A stretch of DNA of 64,000 nucleotides from Neurospora tetrasperma FGSC 2508 (Eukaryota; Ascomycota; Sordariomycetes; Sordariales; Sordariaceae): the NCBI RefSeq assembly GCF_000213175.1, contig NW_009799179.1, positions 631,713 to 695,712 of the forward strand. Reading direction: 5' to 3'. The translations under genes were made by a program, and so were the position numbers. Below are positions 25,801 to 37,222 of the stretch, in pieces (position 1 is the stretch's first letter; the number at the start of each line of letters is the position of its first letter). The notes beneath the pieces were generated by a model. That model made no database searches. It saw nothing but the letters and a program-made list of their open reading frames with translations, and was not told the origin of the DNA.

Positions 25801-26157
25801 AAGACACCAAGGACTGAAGTCTTACAGCGCACCTGTCAATAACACTTTCACGGTGCGGGGTGTATGTAATTGCCAATGGAACACGTCTGTATGTATGGGA
25901 ATTGACAAACGGACTGTTTGGTTTCCCCGGTGTTCATGCCTTCTTCATTTGGTGTAAGTGATGCTTAGGTAATCAAGGGGATGATGAAGACGAAGAGAAA
26001 TACTCAAAATACTTCATCGGATCTCAATCTCAACTGACGCGAGGAAGACCATTCACACGATGAACACAAGGATTTCCCAAGAGGACACTCGTGTGGATTG
26101 GGGTCAGCAAAGGAAAAGAAATCAGCCATGAAAGCATCGCGTACACGAATGCTAGTC

Positions 26158-26179
26158 AAAAAAAAAAAAAAAAAAAAAA
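26158..26179. repeat. Poly-A run (22)
   Basis: An uninterrupted run of 22 A residues in non-coding DNA. Too little flanking similarity is visible to call it a retroposed tail. Confidence 0.9.
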
Positions 26180-26664
26180 CGAAGGAAGAAGAGACGTTGT
26201 AGTTAAGGCGGAGAAATCAAAAGAGAAAGGACAATACGAAAATGAACTGAACTGAACTTTAATTGAGCAGGAGCGTCCGTCCCCTAGAAAGAAAGGCAAC
26301 TAAGAGATCGAACAAACTCAAAAGTGAGTACGAGGGGACTTCACACTTTGTATGATCCCAGCCGTTAGTTGTCGCCACTGCATCATCAACTTCCCCGTCC
26401 TGTTATCGTTGTGGAAAACCTACCCCCTGGATAAGTACAGGTACGTAGGTAATGGAATCCTCGCTCTCTCTAGTCCTCGTCGTTTTACTTTTCTCTTGAC
26501 AGCTACAACTTGAAGCTCCACCGGACTATGGTGGTAGATCATCGGTCTCAGCTACCTACCTACCTTATGGTGAGTGTTTCTCGACATGAAAAAAAAAACT
26601 CAAAAGGGGGTTGACGCTCACGAGAGACAGTGGAGAAAGACAACTTAAGTAAGCGGTTGCCATG

Positions 26665-26682
26665 AAAAAAAAAAAAAAAAAA
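26665..26682. repeat. Poly-A run (18)
   Basis: An uninterrupted run of 18 A residues, about 500 bp from the longer run at 26158-26179. Non-coding simple sequence. Confidence 0.9.
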
Positions 26683-27669
26683 CCGCCGTTAAACCAGACT
26701 CCAAAGACCTAATGAGTGGAGGTAAAAGTCCCAGGCTCCCGTGCAGTTGTCGAGTGGTTTTTCCCCTTTTCCACTTTTCCAGGTAGTCTGACTTCAGTTT
26801 CTTTCCATAATTGAGACCTCACCCGACAGAAGCAGGAGTTAATTTTCTGAACTGACTGACTCTATCCACCCCAAGACAAGAACGGAGGTGATTTCCTGAC
26901 TGCAGGGTATCTCTACCTAGCTTATTGTGCTGCTCACTTGCCGAGTACAATCCGTGTGAGATTCGTTATTTGTATCTTGCAGTCAGTAGGTATACATAGA
27001 TAATATTTATCAGGCAGTGTGCACTGCATTGTGGTTCGGTCAATTATTCTCATGACTGAATAGATGACGAGAAGGAAGAAATGTAGAGGTAGTGTCTGGA
27101 TTTAGGAAAGTCGTCAGGTTAATTAGTGTCGAGAATAGATTACCATTATCCCAATATCTGGCGTATAGTGTACGGTAAGAATTTTGAGAGACCCGACTTG
27201 AGGAGACTGGTGGAGTTGGTATAGCTGTTAGGCCCTCAAGGCTCCAATGAATAGATAGAGGTATGCACATATTCGACAAAGCAGTGGGATATGCAAGTAG
27301 CGGTCATGCTGCTGCCTATACTGAATAATTACGGATGGCCGGCTGTGGGCATCCATGGGCTGTTATGCATTATTAGGCGCATGCACGAGGGGGGGTAATC
27401 ATTTAATGAAAATTTGGATACGAAAGAACTGAGGATAATATTTCAATTTCCCAGGGTAATAAAAAATAACCAAGAAACAGAAAGCCTGAACTGATATGAT
27501 GTGATATATCCGGAACCCCAAAGAAAAGTAAGATCATAAGAAAAATCCACATCGCTCATCATCATCACAGCACTCTCATGTCATCCATCGTACTTTGATG
27601 TCCATACGATTTTGCTTTTCCCGTTCCATCCCTATTTTCGTCGTACACCTTATATCCCAAGCTCAGCAT

Positions 27670-29366
27670 TTAGAGCTTGGAAGCAGGCAACGAGTTACCA
27701 GCGCTGGTAATCTCGTTGTAAAGCAGGGAGGTCAAGAAGTCGGCATAGTCCTCGCCAGTCACCTGGGTGGCGAAGTACTGAGCGGCAAGGTTGAACTTGT
27801 TACCCTGGGGAGCCTTGGAGGCGAGCTCGTCGGTCTGCTCCTTGAGAAGCTTGAGGGCGTACGACTTGTCGACGCGCTTGCCCTCGGCGGTCATGACGCC
27901 GTGCTTCACCCACTGCCAGAGCTGGGAGCGGGAAACCTCGGCGGTGGCGGCATCCTCCCTGTTGTGGTTGTTAGTATGATGATGATGGTGGATGCTAAGC
28001 AGATGGGGGAGAAAGCATATACGTACATGAGGTAGTTGATGGGGACGCAACCGACACCACGGATCCAGGCCTCCATGTAACCGAGACCAATGTTGAGGTT
28101 CTTGCGGATACCCTCCTCGGTGATCGAGCCGGGGACGTTCATGTTGAGCAGGTCCTGCTGGCCAATCTTGACGTCCTCACGGCGGTTGAAGAGCTGGTTG
28201 GGGGTAGGCATGTGCTTGTTGAAGACCTCAAGAGCAATGCTGGCAAGGGCGGGGTGAGCAACCCAAGTACCGTCGTGGCCGGCACGGGCCTCGCGGAGCT
28301 TGTCGGCGCGGACACCCTCCATGGCCTTGTCGTTGGCGGCCTTGTCGTCCTTGATGGGGATCTGAGCGGCCATGCCGCCCATGGCGTGGACACCGCGCTT
28401 GTGGCAGGTCTGGATGAGGAGCTTGACGTAAGCGTCCATGAAGGGGACGGTCATGGTGACGCAGGAGCGGTCGGGGAGGACGAAGGAAGAGTGGTTGCGG
28501 AACTTCTTGATGGTGGAGAAGATGTAATCCCAACGGCCGCAGTTAAGACCGGAGGAGTGCTCGCGGAGCTCGTAGATGATCTCGTCCATCTCGAAGGCGG
28601 CGAGAATGGTCTCGATCAGGACGGTACCACGGATGGTGCCGCGGGGAATGCCAACGTAGTCCTGGGCGAGGTTGAAGGCGTCGTTCCACAGACGGGCCTC
28701 AAGGTGAGACTCCATCTTGGGGAGGTAGAAGTAGGGGCCGAAGCCGCGCTGGACGAGCTCCTTGGCGTTGTGGAAGAAGTAAAGACCAAAGTCGAAAAGC
28801 GAACCGCTGACGGGCTCGCCGTCAATGGTAACGTGCTTCTCCTCAAGGTGCCAGCCACGAGGGCGGACGATGAGGGTGGGAAGAGTCCTGTCGGTGCGAA
28901 GCTTGTACTCCTTGGGGCCCTGCTTGAAGTCGATCTGGCGACGGATGGCATCGTAGAGGTTCACCTGGCCGTTGACCATGTTGGCCCAGGTAGGGGCGCT
29001 GGAGTCCTCGAAATCGGCCATGTAGGTGTAGACATCGGAGTTGAGAGCGTTGACGACCATCTTGCGGTCGGTGGGACCGGTGATCTCGACGCGGCGGTCG
29101 ACGAGACCGGGAGCGGGAGGCGCACCCTTCCATGTGGGGTTCTCACGGATGTGCTTGGTCTCGGGGAGGAAGTCGGGGAGGACACCGCGGTCGATCTCGG
29201 CCTGGCGGAGCTGACGGCGCTCGAGGAGGTTCTTGCGGGTCTGGTTGAAGGAACGGTGGAGGAGAGCGACGAAGGAGAGAGCCTGGGGAGTCAGGATCTT
29301 CCTCTGATGCTCCTCAATGGGGCCGCTGATGGTGACGCCCTGGAGAAGAGTCTCGACGGAAGCCAT
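27670..29366 (-). CDS. acu-9: Malate synthase, peroxisomal (glyoxylate cycle)
   Basis: Exons 29366-28027 and 27958-27670 (68-bp intron, GTACGT...ACAG) give 542 residues, the usual size of fungal malate synthases. It condenses glyoxylate with acetyl-CoA to malate, allowing growth on acetate and fatty acids. Visible family motifs are [13 protein letters not shown] (about 115-127), the active-site RPRGWH (168-173), [12 protein letters not shown], the AHP segment after it, and [21 protein letters not shown] across the splice junction. The last three residues are SKL, a type 1 peroxisomal signal, so it should act in glyoxysomes. The start has a good context (CACAATGG). A GTATGT donor near 29498 and a TTTTACAAAG acceptor just above the start suggest a possible 5' UTR intron, unproven. 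Acetate induction is known for acu-9 but cannot be read here. The reverse strand holds a long open frame that I treat as a codon-bias shadow. Confidence 0.97.
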
Positions 29367-32300
29367 TGTGAAATATGTGGTGGGTATCTTTGTAAAAGAA
29401 AATGCTGATGGTATGAAATCGTTCTTCAAGAAAGAGGTCAGAAAGTCAGCAATCAAGTTCAGAGCAAAGAGTTAATAAGTAATGTCAAGAGCAAACATAC
29501 GAACTAAGAAGAACCCGTGCTACCGAAAAGTGCCGAGGATGTGAAGAGAGGATGATGTTTGCCGGAGGAGGTGGTGGAGGGGCAAGTAGATTGGATGAAT
29601 GGGGGTATAGATAGGATAACTTGGGACAGTGAAGAGAGAAGAAGGAGCTAAAAGGAGGAAGGGGAGAGGAGTCTGTTTATCTGTGTGGAGGAATTGATAG
29701 CTTGAAGAGGTCTCGTGAAGATCCCATGGCTTCAACCCACTTCCCATCTGGGCTTGAGTCACTCACCTAGGCAACTCGGTTTCTGGATCCAATTGATGTC
29801 CGTCTATCGAGCACTTTACACTAACGTCGTCCTAACGAGGCATGACGAAAAGAACCGGGGCCATGCATCTTGTCGATGGCTCGGCAATAGCACCAGCGCG
29901 TGGTCTGTGGTCTGCTTGATGGAGCCCCCTTGGCGGGGTTGTGTTACCGACTGTTAATCATATCTTGCCTCTTTTACTGTTGTCCTTATCAATTTGCATC
30001 TCGAGATACCTGCCTCGGGCTAGGGGCAGTCTCCCATGTGGCTCTTCGCGGTTTGTCCCGGTCTAGGTACGATGATACCCTGGAAGGCAAATCGATGCTC
30101 ATCCTTTCACGAATCGTCCACCTGCTGTAACGTACCGGTGTAAGTCGAGTCTCCATTGTACTTTGTCATGTCTCCAACAGAAGTGGTTTGTTGTTGTCCT
30201 GCATCCACCTCTCGCCAAAAGGCGGCACTCACGGTAAACCATCAATTGCTGCTTCAATGACCGTCATCTCATGTTTTTTTTCATCCCTCTGTTCGACTTG
30301 GACGTCTTGAACTTCAAGCAAAGGCATCATCTCGTCAAGAAGCGGCCGGTCACCCAAACTTACAAAGGATGAAAGCTGTATGTAATGAATGTCGGGGTAA
30401 TCGACTCTGACATGTGACGGCTACCGTACGGTATGTACATTTCCACTGCAGTCCCGGCTGTGAGGTCATCGGTACGAAGGGGAAATGAGGTATGTACCCT
30501 GGTACCTTACCGGCCAACCCCGCCATGTGAGCGGGGTCCGCCCGCCAAAATCACCCAGAACTTGTGGGGGACTACGGCGGCCTGCAGTCACGCTTTAACG
30601 CGGGACTGGTGAGGTCCATACCCGAAGAAGGAAGACTCGCTCGCTTTATCAACTTCTTATCAACTTGATCGCTTTCTCAACTCATAATAAATTTCTGGGT
30701 TTCTCGTCTCTTTCTGCTTACAAACCAGACATTGCAGTTCAGACCTTGAGTTGCATTCAACGACATTCAGTCCTTTATTTCTATCAGCTCAACAAAACAC
30801 CCGGCTCCGATATCGTACTGAATGACACCAATCAATAGGTCAGCTGACGAGATAAAGTCCAGCTTTCTCCCACTTCTTTTTCTAGGCTCCCCTGTTTGCT
30901 CGATACCTGTGCTCCAAGTCTCCCCTGCTTCGCTTTCGACAAGCTTTCTCTTGGCTTGGAGACGCTTTTGTTTTCGTCTACCGTTCCGCGTCCCTTGCAA
31001 GGGAACTTCCCCAGGCCCGGCGACTTGCCCCGCCATCCATCCGGGGCTCAAGAAGAGTGCCACTGGCTATCACTCGACTGGCCACTGGGTGTCCAGGGGA
31101 CAAACCACTGGACGACCAACGGGAATGCATCCCCATGTTTTGGGTTTGTCTCCGATCTGCCGGCGCAGAGCCGAGGTCGACTCCTTTCGGGTGTGGGGAG
31201 AACAGGGTTCATAGACACTTTACCGACTCTTTCCGATCCACGTCGTCCATGTCTAGTCACGAGAAGTTCGCGACTCCGAACTTACACGATTCAAACAGCG
31301 ACAATCCAAACAAAGCAGAAAGACAGAGACAAGACAAGGATCGATCATACGTAGTGACCCAAGTACAGTTCAATCATAGACCGTTCTGTCCTGACTGTGA
31401 CCTAAAATAGGAATGGACCTCTGTATGGAATGCCAAACCATGAAGCCCAAAAAGTTCCCCAGGCCCGAATAAGGTCCATATTTGGATACGGGCTTGATGG
31501 GCACGACGGGGTACAGTAAACTCGACAAGGTCAGACCAAGCTTGTCTCCTACCTGCCAGGAACATCGTGCCTCTCAAGGTTCTCGCCAATCGCGAGGTGG
31601 TGATCACCTGCGATCATCACAAGAAAGGCAAATACAGTACTTCCAACCTTGAACCTTTACCGTAGTAGTGTACTACGCAGTACACAACGCAAGCTCGAGG
31701 CAAGTTATCGGCGATGGACGTCGATTGGTACCCTATGACAATGTTCGATTATTGCCGTAGACCGGACATAAGAAGCTCCTCCGGGCTCGGAAGTAGTGTA
31801 CCAGCGGACTGGAAGTCGTCGGCTCAACATTCGAAATCTTTAAGAAATACTGCGAACTCAACTAACACCGACGGGTGTCGGTTCCCGGAGAGGGGCCGCC
31901 TACGACTACATCAATTGGCCACCTCCGATCCAGGAATCAGCACTTTTCGAACTACTGACAATAACCGTCCGGTCTGGCACCAGGGAGGAAACCTGAAACT
32001 GGCGTTGACATATAGACAAGCTCAAGGCCCGAACTCCGGCCGGTCCGGACGCGGGAGGCGGGAGGCTCCACAATTACCGAACTTCTGTTACGTACCGACC
32101 CTTCGACATGACCAACCTCATCGGCCCACTGATCTCACCGTGCTCACCAACTTCGCCAAGTCGACTTGATACGCTCACCATATTCACAACTGCAAATGCG
32201 TAACCCACCTCCTGACACCAATTGTCCGAGACAACATCATACCTTGCATCAACCATGCAACGTACTAAACGTAGGTACATAGGTACTGCACAAACCGCAG

Positions 32301-32625
32301 TGGCAAGCTTGCATAGCATAGGCTACCGAGATACATGGCAGCACATAGGCAGCGTACACACATGCTACATATGCTTTTTCGGATTCGGTCAAAGGGTAGG
32401 TACAGACAGTTCAGTTCCATCTGTACTCACCGCATACAACCGGTAAGTCTCTAGAAAAGAAGCTTCCGGTGCCGGCTGTCGAGACATTACCTTTGCAAAT
32501 GACTACATGACAAGGCACATTTCGGGAAAACGAAGAAAGACCGCAGAGGAGAAATAAGGTTCAGGAACATCTAGGGGCAAAAAAGGAGACGAAGTAAGTA
32601 CGAGATCGGGGAGTTGCGTTGGGAA

Positions 32626-32643
32626 GAAGGAAGGAAGGAAGGA

Positions 32644-32679
<36 letters not shown>

Positions 32680-32687
32680 AAAAAAAG
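32626..32687. repeat. GGAA/GAAA microsatellite
   Basis: About four GGAA units pass into about eleven GAAA units and a short A run. All purine on the plus strand. Confidence 0.95.
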
Positions 32688-32860
32688 ACGTGATGGTCAG
32701 AATTTTCGATCTCCCGTGCATCCATCTGGCTTCGCGAAGAGAGATCCTCAAGAATAGGTAGGCAGAGAGTAGAAGGATTGAAACTGGTTGTGCTTTAGCA
32801 CTGGGATAGGACATTGCGGATCCTGGGCAAACTACTATATTTTTATATCGTCAGGGACTG

Positions 32861-33003
32861 ACTCTTCGAGGACTCTTTGAGGACTCTTCAAGATCTCTTC
32901 AAGATCTCTTCAAGTACTCTTCATACACTCTTCATGCACTCTTCAAGAACTCTTCAAGGTCTCTTCAAGTACTCTTCAAGATCTCTTCAAAAACTCTTCA
33001 AGT
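32861..33003. repeat. Tandem array of 13 units of 11 bp
   Basis: Thirteen head-to-tail units with consensus (A/T)CTCTTCAAGA fill 143 bp with no length slip. The first two are ACTCTTCGAGG and ACTCTTTGAGG. Every unit keeps CTCTT at positions 2-6, while positions 1 and 7-11 vary. The array sits about 670 bp beyond the fumarase stop and 3.5 kb upstream of malate synthase. No open frame gives it a protein meaning. The strict 11-bp spacing places each copy close to one helical turn from the next. Confidence 0.95.
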
Positions 33004-33674
33004 CTCTCGCGTCACAGTTTGCTTCTCCATACCTTGAGACAAACAAGGTCTCTTGACTTTCCTTTCAATCCAAACATTCAATCACACTTCCGTTCTTAAA
33101 TTGCTTCGAAAGAGAACTCAACTCTTCGGATGAGAACTGTCCGCTCGACCCGACGAGATCGTTGGGATTGAACTGATTGATATATTTCATGCCGTCTATC
33201 CCATCTCATCCAATTCCATTTATCCCGGACTTTGGTTCCCGGCACCAGGTCTGCCAAGATAACCTCAGTGTGGCAGGGGGAAGAGTGCAAGTTGATTGAC
33301 AAGTAGGAAGTTCGGACATACATAGTTGGGGTACTTATCTGGCCTTACTTATAGAAACCTCCTCTCCTAAACGGTTTTGCCTGGATCGCGAAACACTACC
33401 CTCATGGGGCAACGGAGGAAGAAAACAGAAGGGATACAAGACCTTGAAAGCTCCCGTGAATGTATACTACGCAACATGAGCTTAAACAAGCACGCCACGC
33501 AGCTCACTTCGAGCAGTCGGACACAATGGGGACCTGGGACTTGAAAGGAGGCGTACTTCAAAATGGTATCATTGAGGCTTCATTCTACATAGAATTACAA
33601 ATCATCATCACCTTCCTTCCCCCTCTCCGTCTCCCTCTCTATCCCCCCCTGCCCAGACCAATCAATAGTCAGAT

Positions 33675-35352
33675 CTAACCCTTATAAGGCTGAGGACCAA
33701 TCATCAACTCGGGCTTCACCAAGGCATCAAACTCCTCCTCCGTCAACGCGCCCAGCTCGAGCGCCGACTGCTTGAGCGTCAAGCCCTTCTTGTGCGCATT
33801 CTTGGCCACCTTGGACGCCATGTCATAGCCAATCTTGGGGTTCAAGCAAGTAACCAGCATCAGACTCTCCTTCATGATCTTGGCAATCCTCTCCTCGTTG
33901 GCCGTCAAGCCGTGGACCAGGTTCTTCTCAAACGAACGCATGCCATCGGCCAACAGGCGGACAGAGTGCAAGAAGTTGCGGATGATCAAAGGCTTGTACA
34001 CGTTCAGCTCGAACTGGCCGTTCATGCCGCCAATGGTGGTGGCCACGTGGTTGCCCATCACCTGCGCGCAGACCATGGTCAAGGCCTCGCACTGGGTGGG
34101 GTTGACCTTGCCCGGCATGATGGACGAGCCGGGCTCGTTCTCGGGCAGGTTGAGCTCGCCGAGGCCGCAGCGGGGGCCGGAGCCGAGGTAGCGGATGTCC
34201 TGGGCGATCTTGGTCAGGGAGGCCGCCAGGGTGTTGAGGGCGCCGTGGGCGTGGACGAGGGCGTCGTGCGCGGCGAGAGCCTCAAACTTGTTGGGGGCCG
34301 TCTTGAACTCGGTACCGGTCATCTTGGTGACTTCCTCGGCAATGGCCTCGGCGAAGCCAATGTACGTGTTGATGCCGGTGCCGACGGCGGTGCCGCCCTG
34401 GGCGAGCAGGCGGAGGTCGGGGAGGGACTCCTCGACGCGCTTGATGCCGAAGTCGAGCTGGGCAACGTAGCCAGAGAACTCCTGGGCGAGAGTCAAGGGG
34501 GTGGCGTCCTGCAAGTGGGTGCGGCCGATCTTGATGATCTTCTTGGCCTCGAACTCGTCCACCTTGGCCTGGAGGGCGTCGCGGAGGGACTTGAGCGCGG
34601 GCAGGAGCTCACCCTCGACCTCGAGGACGGCGGCGATGTGCATGACGGTGGGGAAGGTGTCGTTGGACGAGGCGGAGCGGTTGACGTGGTCGTTGGGGTG
34701 CACGGGCTTCTTGGAGCCCTTGACGCCGCCGAGGATCTCAATGGCACGGTTGGAGATGACCTCGTTGGCGTTCATGTTGGACTGGGTGCCGGAGCCGGTC
34801 TGCCAGACGACGAGGGGGAAGTGGTCGAGGAGCTTGAGGTCGGCGACCTCCTTGGCGGCCTGCTGGATGGCCTCGGCAATCTTGGGGTCTGTAACTCGCC
34901 CAAAGGTCAGCTTCTGCGCGCATAGCTCTTTCAGAGCTCCCAAGAAGAGGAATTCACGTACCAAGGCCGTAGCGCGTGTTGACTTTGGCGGCAGCGCCCT
35001 TGAGGATACCGAAAGCCTTGATGATGGGAGGAGGCATGCGGTCCTGGGGCTGGTTGATCTTGAAGTTGCTCAGAGAGCGCTGGGTCTGGGCGCCCCAGTA
35101 CTTGTCATCCTCGACCTCAATCTCGCCAAAGGCGTCGGTCTCGATTCTGGTGTTCTTGGCCATGGCGGAGGAGCTGGAGAAGTAACGGGCAGAGGTCTTG
35201 GGAGCAACGGAGAAGCTGATGGCGGCCTTGGAGGAGGAGGAGCTGGCGACATTTGAAGCAACGCGGGCGGTGCCAGAAAGGCATGTGCTAGCAACGGCAG
35301 CAGCAGCCCGAGGCTTGGCCAGGCGGCCGGCAGTGCGCATCGATCGAAGCAT
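33675..35352 (-). CDS. FUM1: Fumarate hydratase (class II fumarase), mitochondrial and perhaps cytosolic
   Basis: Exons 35352-34962 and 34888-33675 (73-bp intron, GTACGT...TACAG) give 534 residues. It interconverts fumarate and malate. Residues 1 to about 62 are rich in Arg, Ala and Ser with almost no acids, a typical mitochondrial presequence. Family motifs are RYGLDPKIAEA across the splice, [30 protein letters not shown], and the signature [16 protein letters not shown]. The frame is open upstream to 35418 but begins with GTG there, so the first ATG at 35352 is used. A second in-frame ATG at residue 64 (35163), in a CCGCCATGGC context, lies right after the presequence and would make a 471-residue form close to the mature enzyme. 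Fumarase is dually located in yeast, though there from one start, so internal initiation here is inference. Confidence 0.97.
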
Positions 35353-37222
35353 GGTTACTAATATTCTATTGGGAGAGCGTGTGTAAGCGAACTGTGCTCG
35401 TATGCGTGTGGCTAGCACCGGAAGGTGGTGGTCTGGAAGCTTGGTGATAGCGGGGTATGTCGGTTGGAGAGCAGGAGATGCGACTTGTGGTCAGATGATG
35501 CTGATGATAGGTGGTGATGAGGGGAAATCGACACTACACCTGGTAGTACGATAGTAGTAGGTATTCCCACACAATGGAGATGCGACTACTCATAAAATAC
35601 TCAGGGCAATGAAGAAGGAGTGGAAAGTGACGTTGGCAGAGATGATGGGGGTATCAAGAGAATGCAAAGTAAACATACAAATGGAAACAACTAAATTAAG
35701 GAATATACGCACCAGGAAAGGTCACAAACAGCAGCTCCGTAGGGAGGAGGATAGGGAGGCTTGAGATATTATTATATTTAACAAGTTCAGGAACAACAGG
35801 AAATCACGGAAATTCACGCGTTCGCGCGCTTATAAAAAGCACTCATCCACGGGCCCCTCGTGGAATATGGAACCAACCCATGAACCCTCCTCGTCAGTCG
35901 CCAGCACTCGGGAAGCGGAAGCGAGAAGCGCAATGGTTACTTAGGTCCCGTCCCGCCGTCCGCCAGCAGGACAACGAACGTCTCAGAGCTTCCATTTTTT
36001 TCTGCCGTGTCGTCACCCTTTCGCGCGACCCGGCAACAACTAACCCCATGCCTCCTTGTCAATTGAGGAAGCCCGAGCTACCTACCCCTGGCCGCCCGTC
36101 CACTGCCCAGTCCCGCGTGTCCCGCTATCCCGCCTGTTCCCCCTCTCGCGGCCCCCAAACACGGCAGCAGCGGTCTGCGCTCACTATAAACCCTAGAATT
36201 GCCCGCAACCCGCTGGTCCGTTACCCTAGCTCCGGCCGGGCCACCCCGGTTACTACCCATCACCGCCCAATCGGAACCCCGTTCAAACGCGAACAGCAAA
36301 AGGGAACAGTTGGCATTGACCAATCTGAGGTGACCAACAAACAAACCATCATGGTAACAGTGTCGTAGAAATTCTTTTGTTGGCTGCACAGTTAGTTGAA
36401 TCTCGAAAACCTCTCATTGAAACTTAACACCTTTTTTTTTTTCATTTGGGTCTACCACGGCACTGACTCCTAGACATGGAAGATACATAAATATTACAAG
36501 CTTCTAGCATCTCAAGCTCCATACACCAGCTCAAGACCACAATTAAAAGATAACAAAAGGTACTGTAGTAGCTCATGTCAAAGGGAATCATGAATGTCCC
36601 CCGTCCCCTTTTCCATCTCTCCATCTCCATCTTCTCCTGAATGTCGTCCTTCTCAACGACAACGACTCGCAACTTCCAATAAACACAGCTTGTCAAGCGG
36701 ACTCACTCATCAACTGGGCTCCACCATCCCCACCATAGCCGCCAAATGCCAAGATTACGTAGGGAAAGACGGAGGGCATCTTCGGATCTGTCGCTTCGTT
36801 GTTTTCTTCCTCACCACCACCACCCCCTTTTTGAGTAAACAAACAACTTCTTACCCCTGCCCATTCTCTTTGTAACAAACCCAAGGACTGTTCCTCACCC
36901 CCCCTCTATACGACCAGGACTAATAACCCGTATCCATTCGCCATCCTGAAACTCCAGAGGATTTTCCTCACATCCAATCCTAGTCCAACAAGGTGCCCCA
37001 TCACTCCGTTTACACCAAAGGCAACATGATAAGACCCCTAAACAACGATAGTATAAGCTGGGCATAGAAAATTGCAATGTCCACCAGAAAGACAACATAA
37101 TATGCTTCGAGCCTTTGTTCGGCAACAACAGCACGCCGTCAATGTCGACTTCGCAGCAACTGCAATGGTGAAAGAAGAGTGTGAGCAATGATGGCGAGAG
37201 GTGAGGTCCGCATAGGATACAA
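35353..37222. other. Fumarase promoter region and kinase 3' flank
   Basis: No CAT (minus-strand ATG) occurs from 35353 to about 35588, consistent with a fumarase leader of up to about 240 bp. The near-palindromic GCTTATAAAAAGC at about 35829-35841 could serve as a TATA element for either strand. The right part should contain the 3' UTR of the kinase gene. One doubtful open frame is listed separately. Confidence 0.5.
35880..36368 (+). CDS. Doubtful 162-codon open frame near a TATA-like site
   Basis: It opens with ATG at 35880, about 45 bp after a TATAAAA-like site at about 35831. It is a strongly basic, Pro/Arg-rich, low-complexity product with no recognised domain. No introns are needed. The composition fits a GC-rich promoter read by chance as well as a gene. 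It would be divergent from fumarase. Confidence 0.18.
   Translation: MNPPRQSPALGKRKREAQWLLRSRPAVRQQDNERLRASIFFCRVVTLSRDPATTNPMPPCQLRKPELPTPGRPSTAQSRVSRYPACSPSRGPQTRQQRSALTINPRIARNPLVRYPSSGRATPVTTHHRPIGTPFKREQQKGTVGIDQSEVTNKQTIMVTVS

Larger units (their letters stand above)
16829..27669. other. Long region without a convincing gene
   Basis: About 10.8 kb between the C2H2 gene and malate synthase. The left part should contain the promoter and leader of the C2H2 gene. The right end should contain the 3' UTR of malate synthase. Many overlapping open frames of 60-170 codons occur, but none has a recognisable domain or consistent splice structure. Simple repeats are a CA-rich patch near 17168-17215, A22 at 26158-26179 and A18 at 26665-26682. 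No tRNA or transposon was recognised. Confidence 0.5.
29367..33674. other. Intergenic between malate synthase and fumarase
   Basis: It includes the malate synthase promoter and leader at the left and the fumarase 3' UTR at the right. Open frames of up to about 150 codons (for example 30822-31214 and 31714-32169) show no recognisable domain. The notable contents are a GAAA microsatellite and the 11-bp array listed separately. Confidence 0.55.

Noticed and set aside
26158-26682. Two poly-A runs as tails of retroposed elements
   Set aside because: No target-site duplications or element body could be seen beside either run.
28212-29408. 398-codon open frame antisense to malate synthase
   Set aside because: The sense frame is unmistakable malate synthase. 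The strong codon preference of a highly expressed gene removes stops on the reverse strand. The antisense product is low-complexity Val/Gly/Asp/Glu/Leu with no domain.
32861-33003. CRISPR-like array
   Set aside because: The 11-bp units are directly adjacent with no spacers, in a eukaryote. It is a tandem minisatellite.
33792-34925. 377-codon open frame antisense to fumarase
   Set aside because: Same explanation: a reverse shadow of a highly biased gene, rich in Gly/Val/Leu/Glu, no recognised fold.
35353-35418. Longer fumarase presequence
   Set aside because: Begins with GTG; the first ATG at 35352 already gives a normal presequence.
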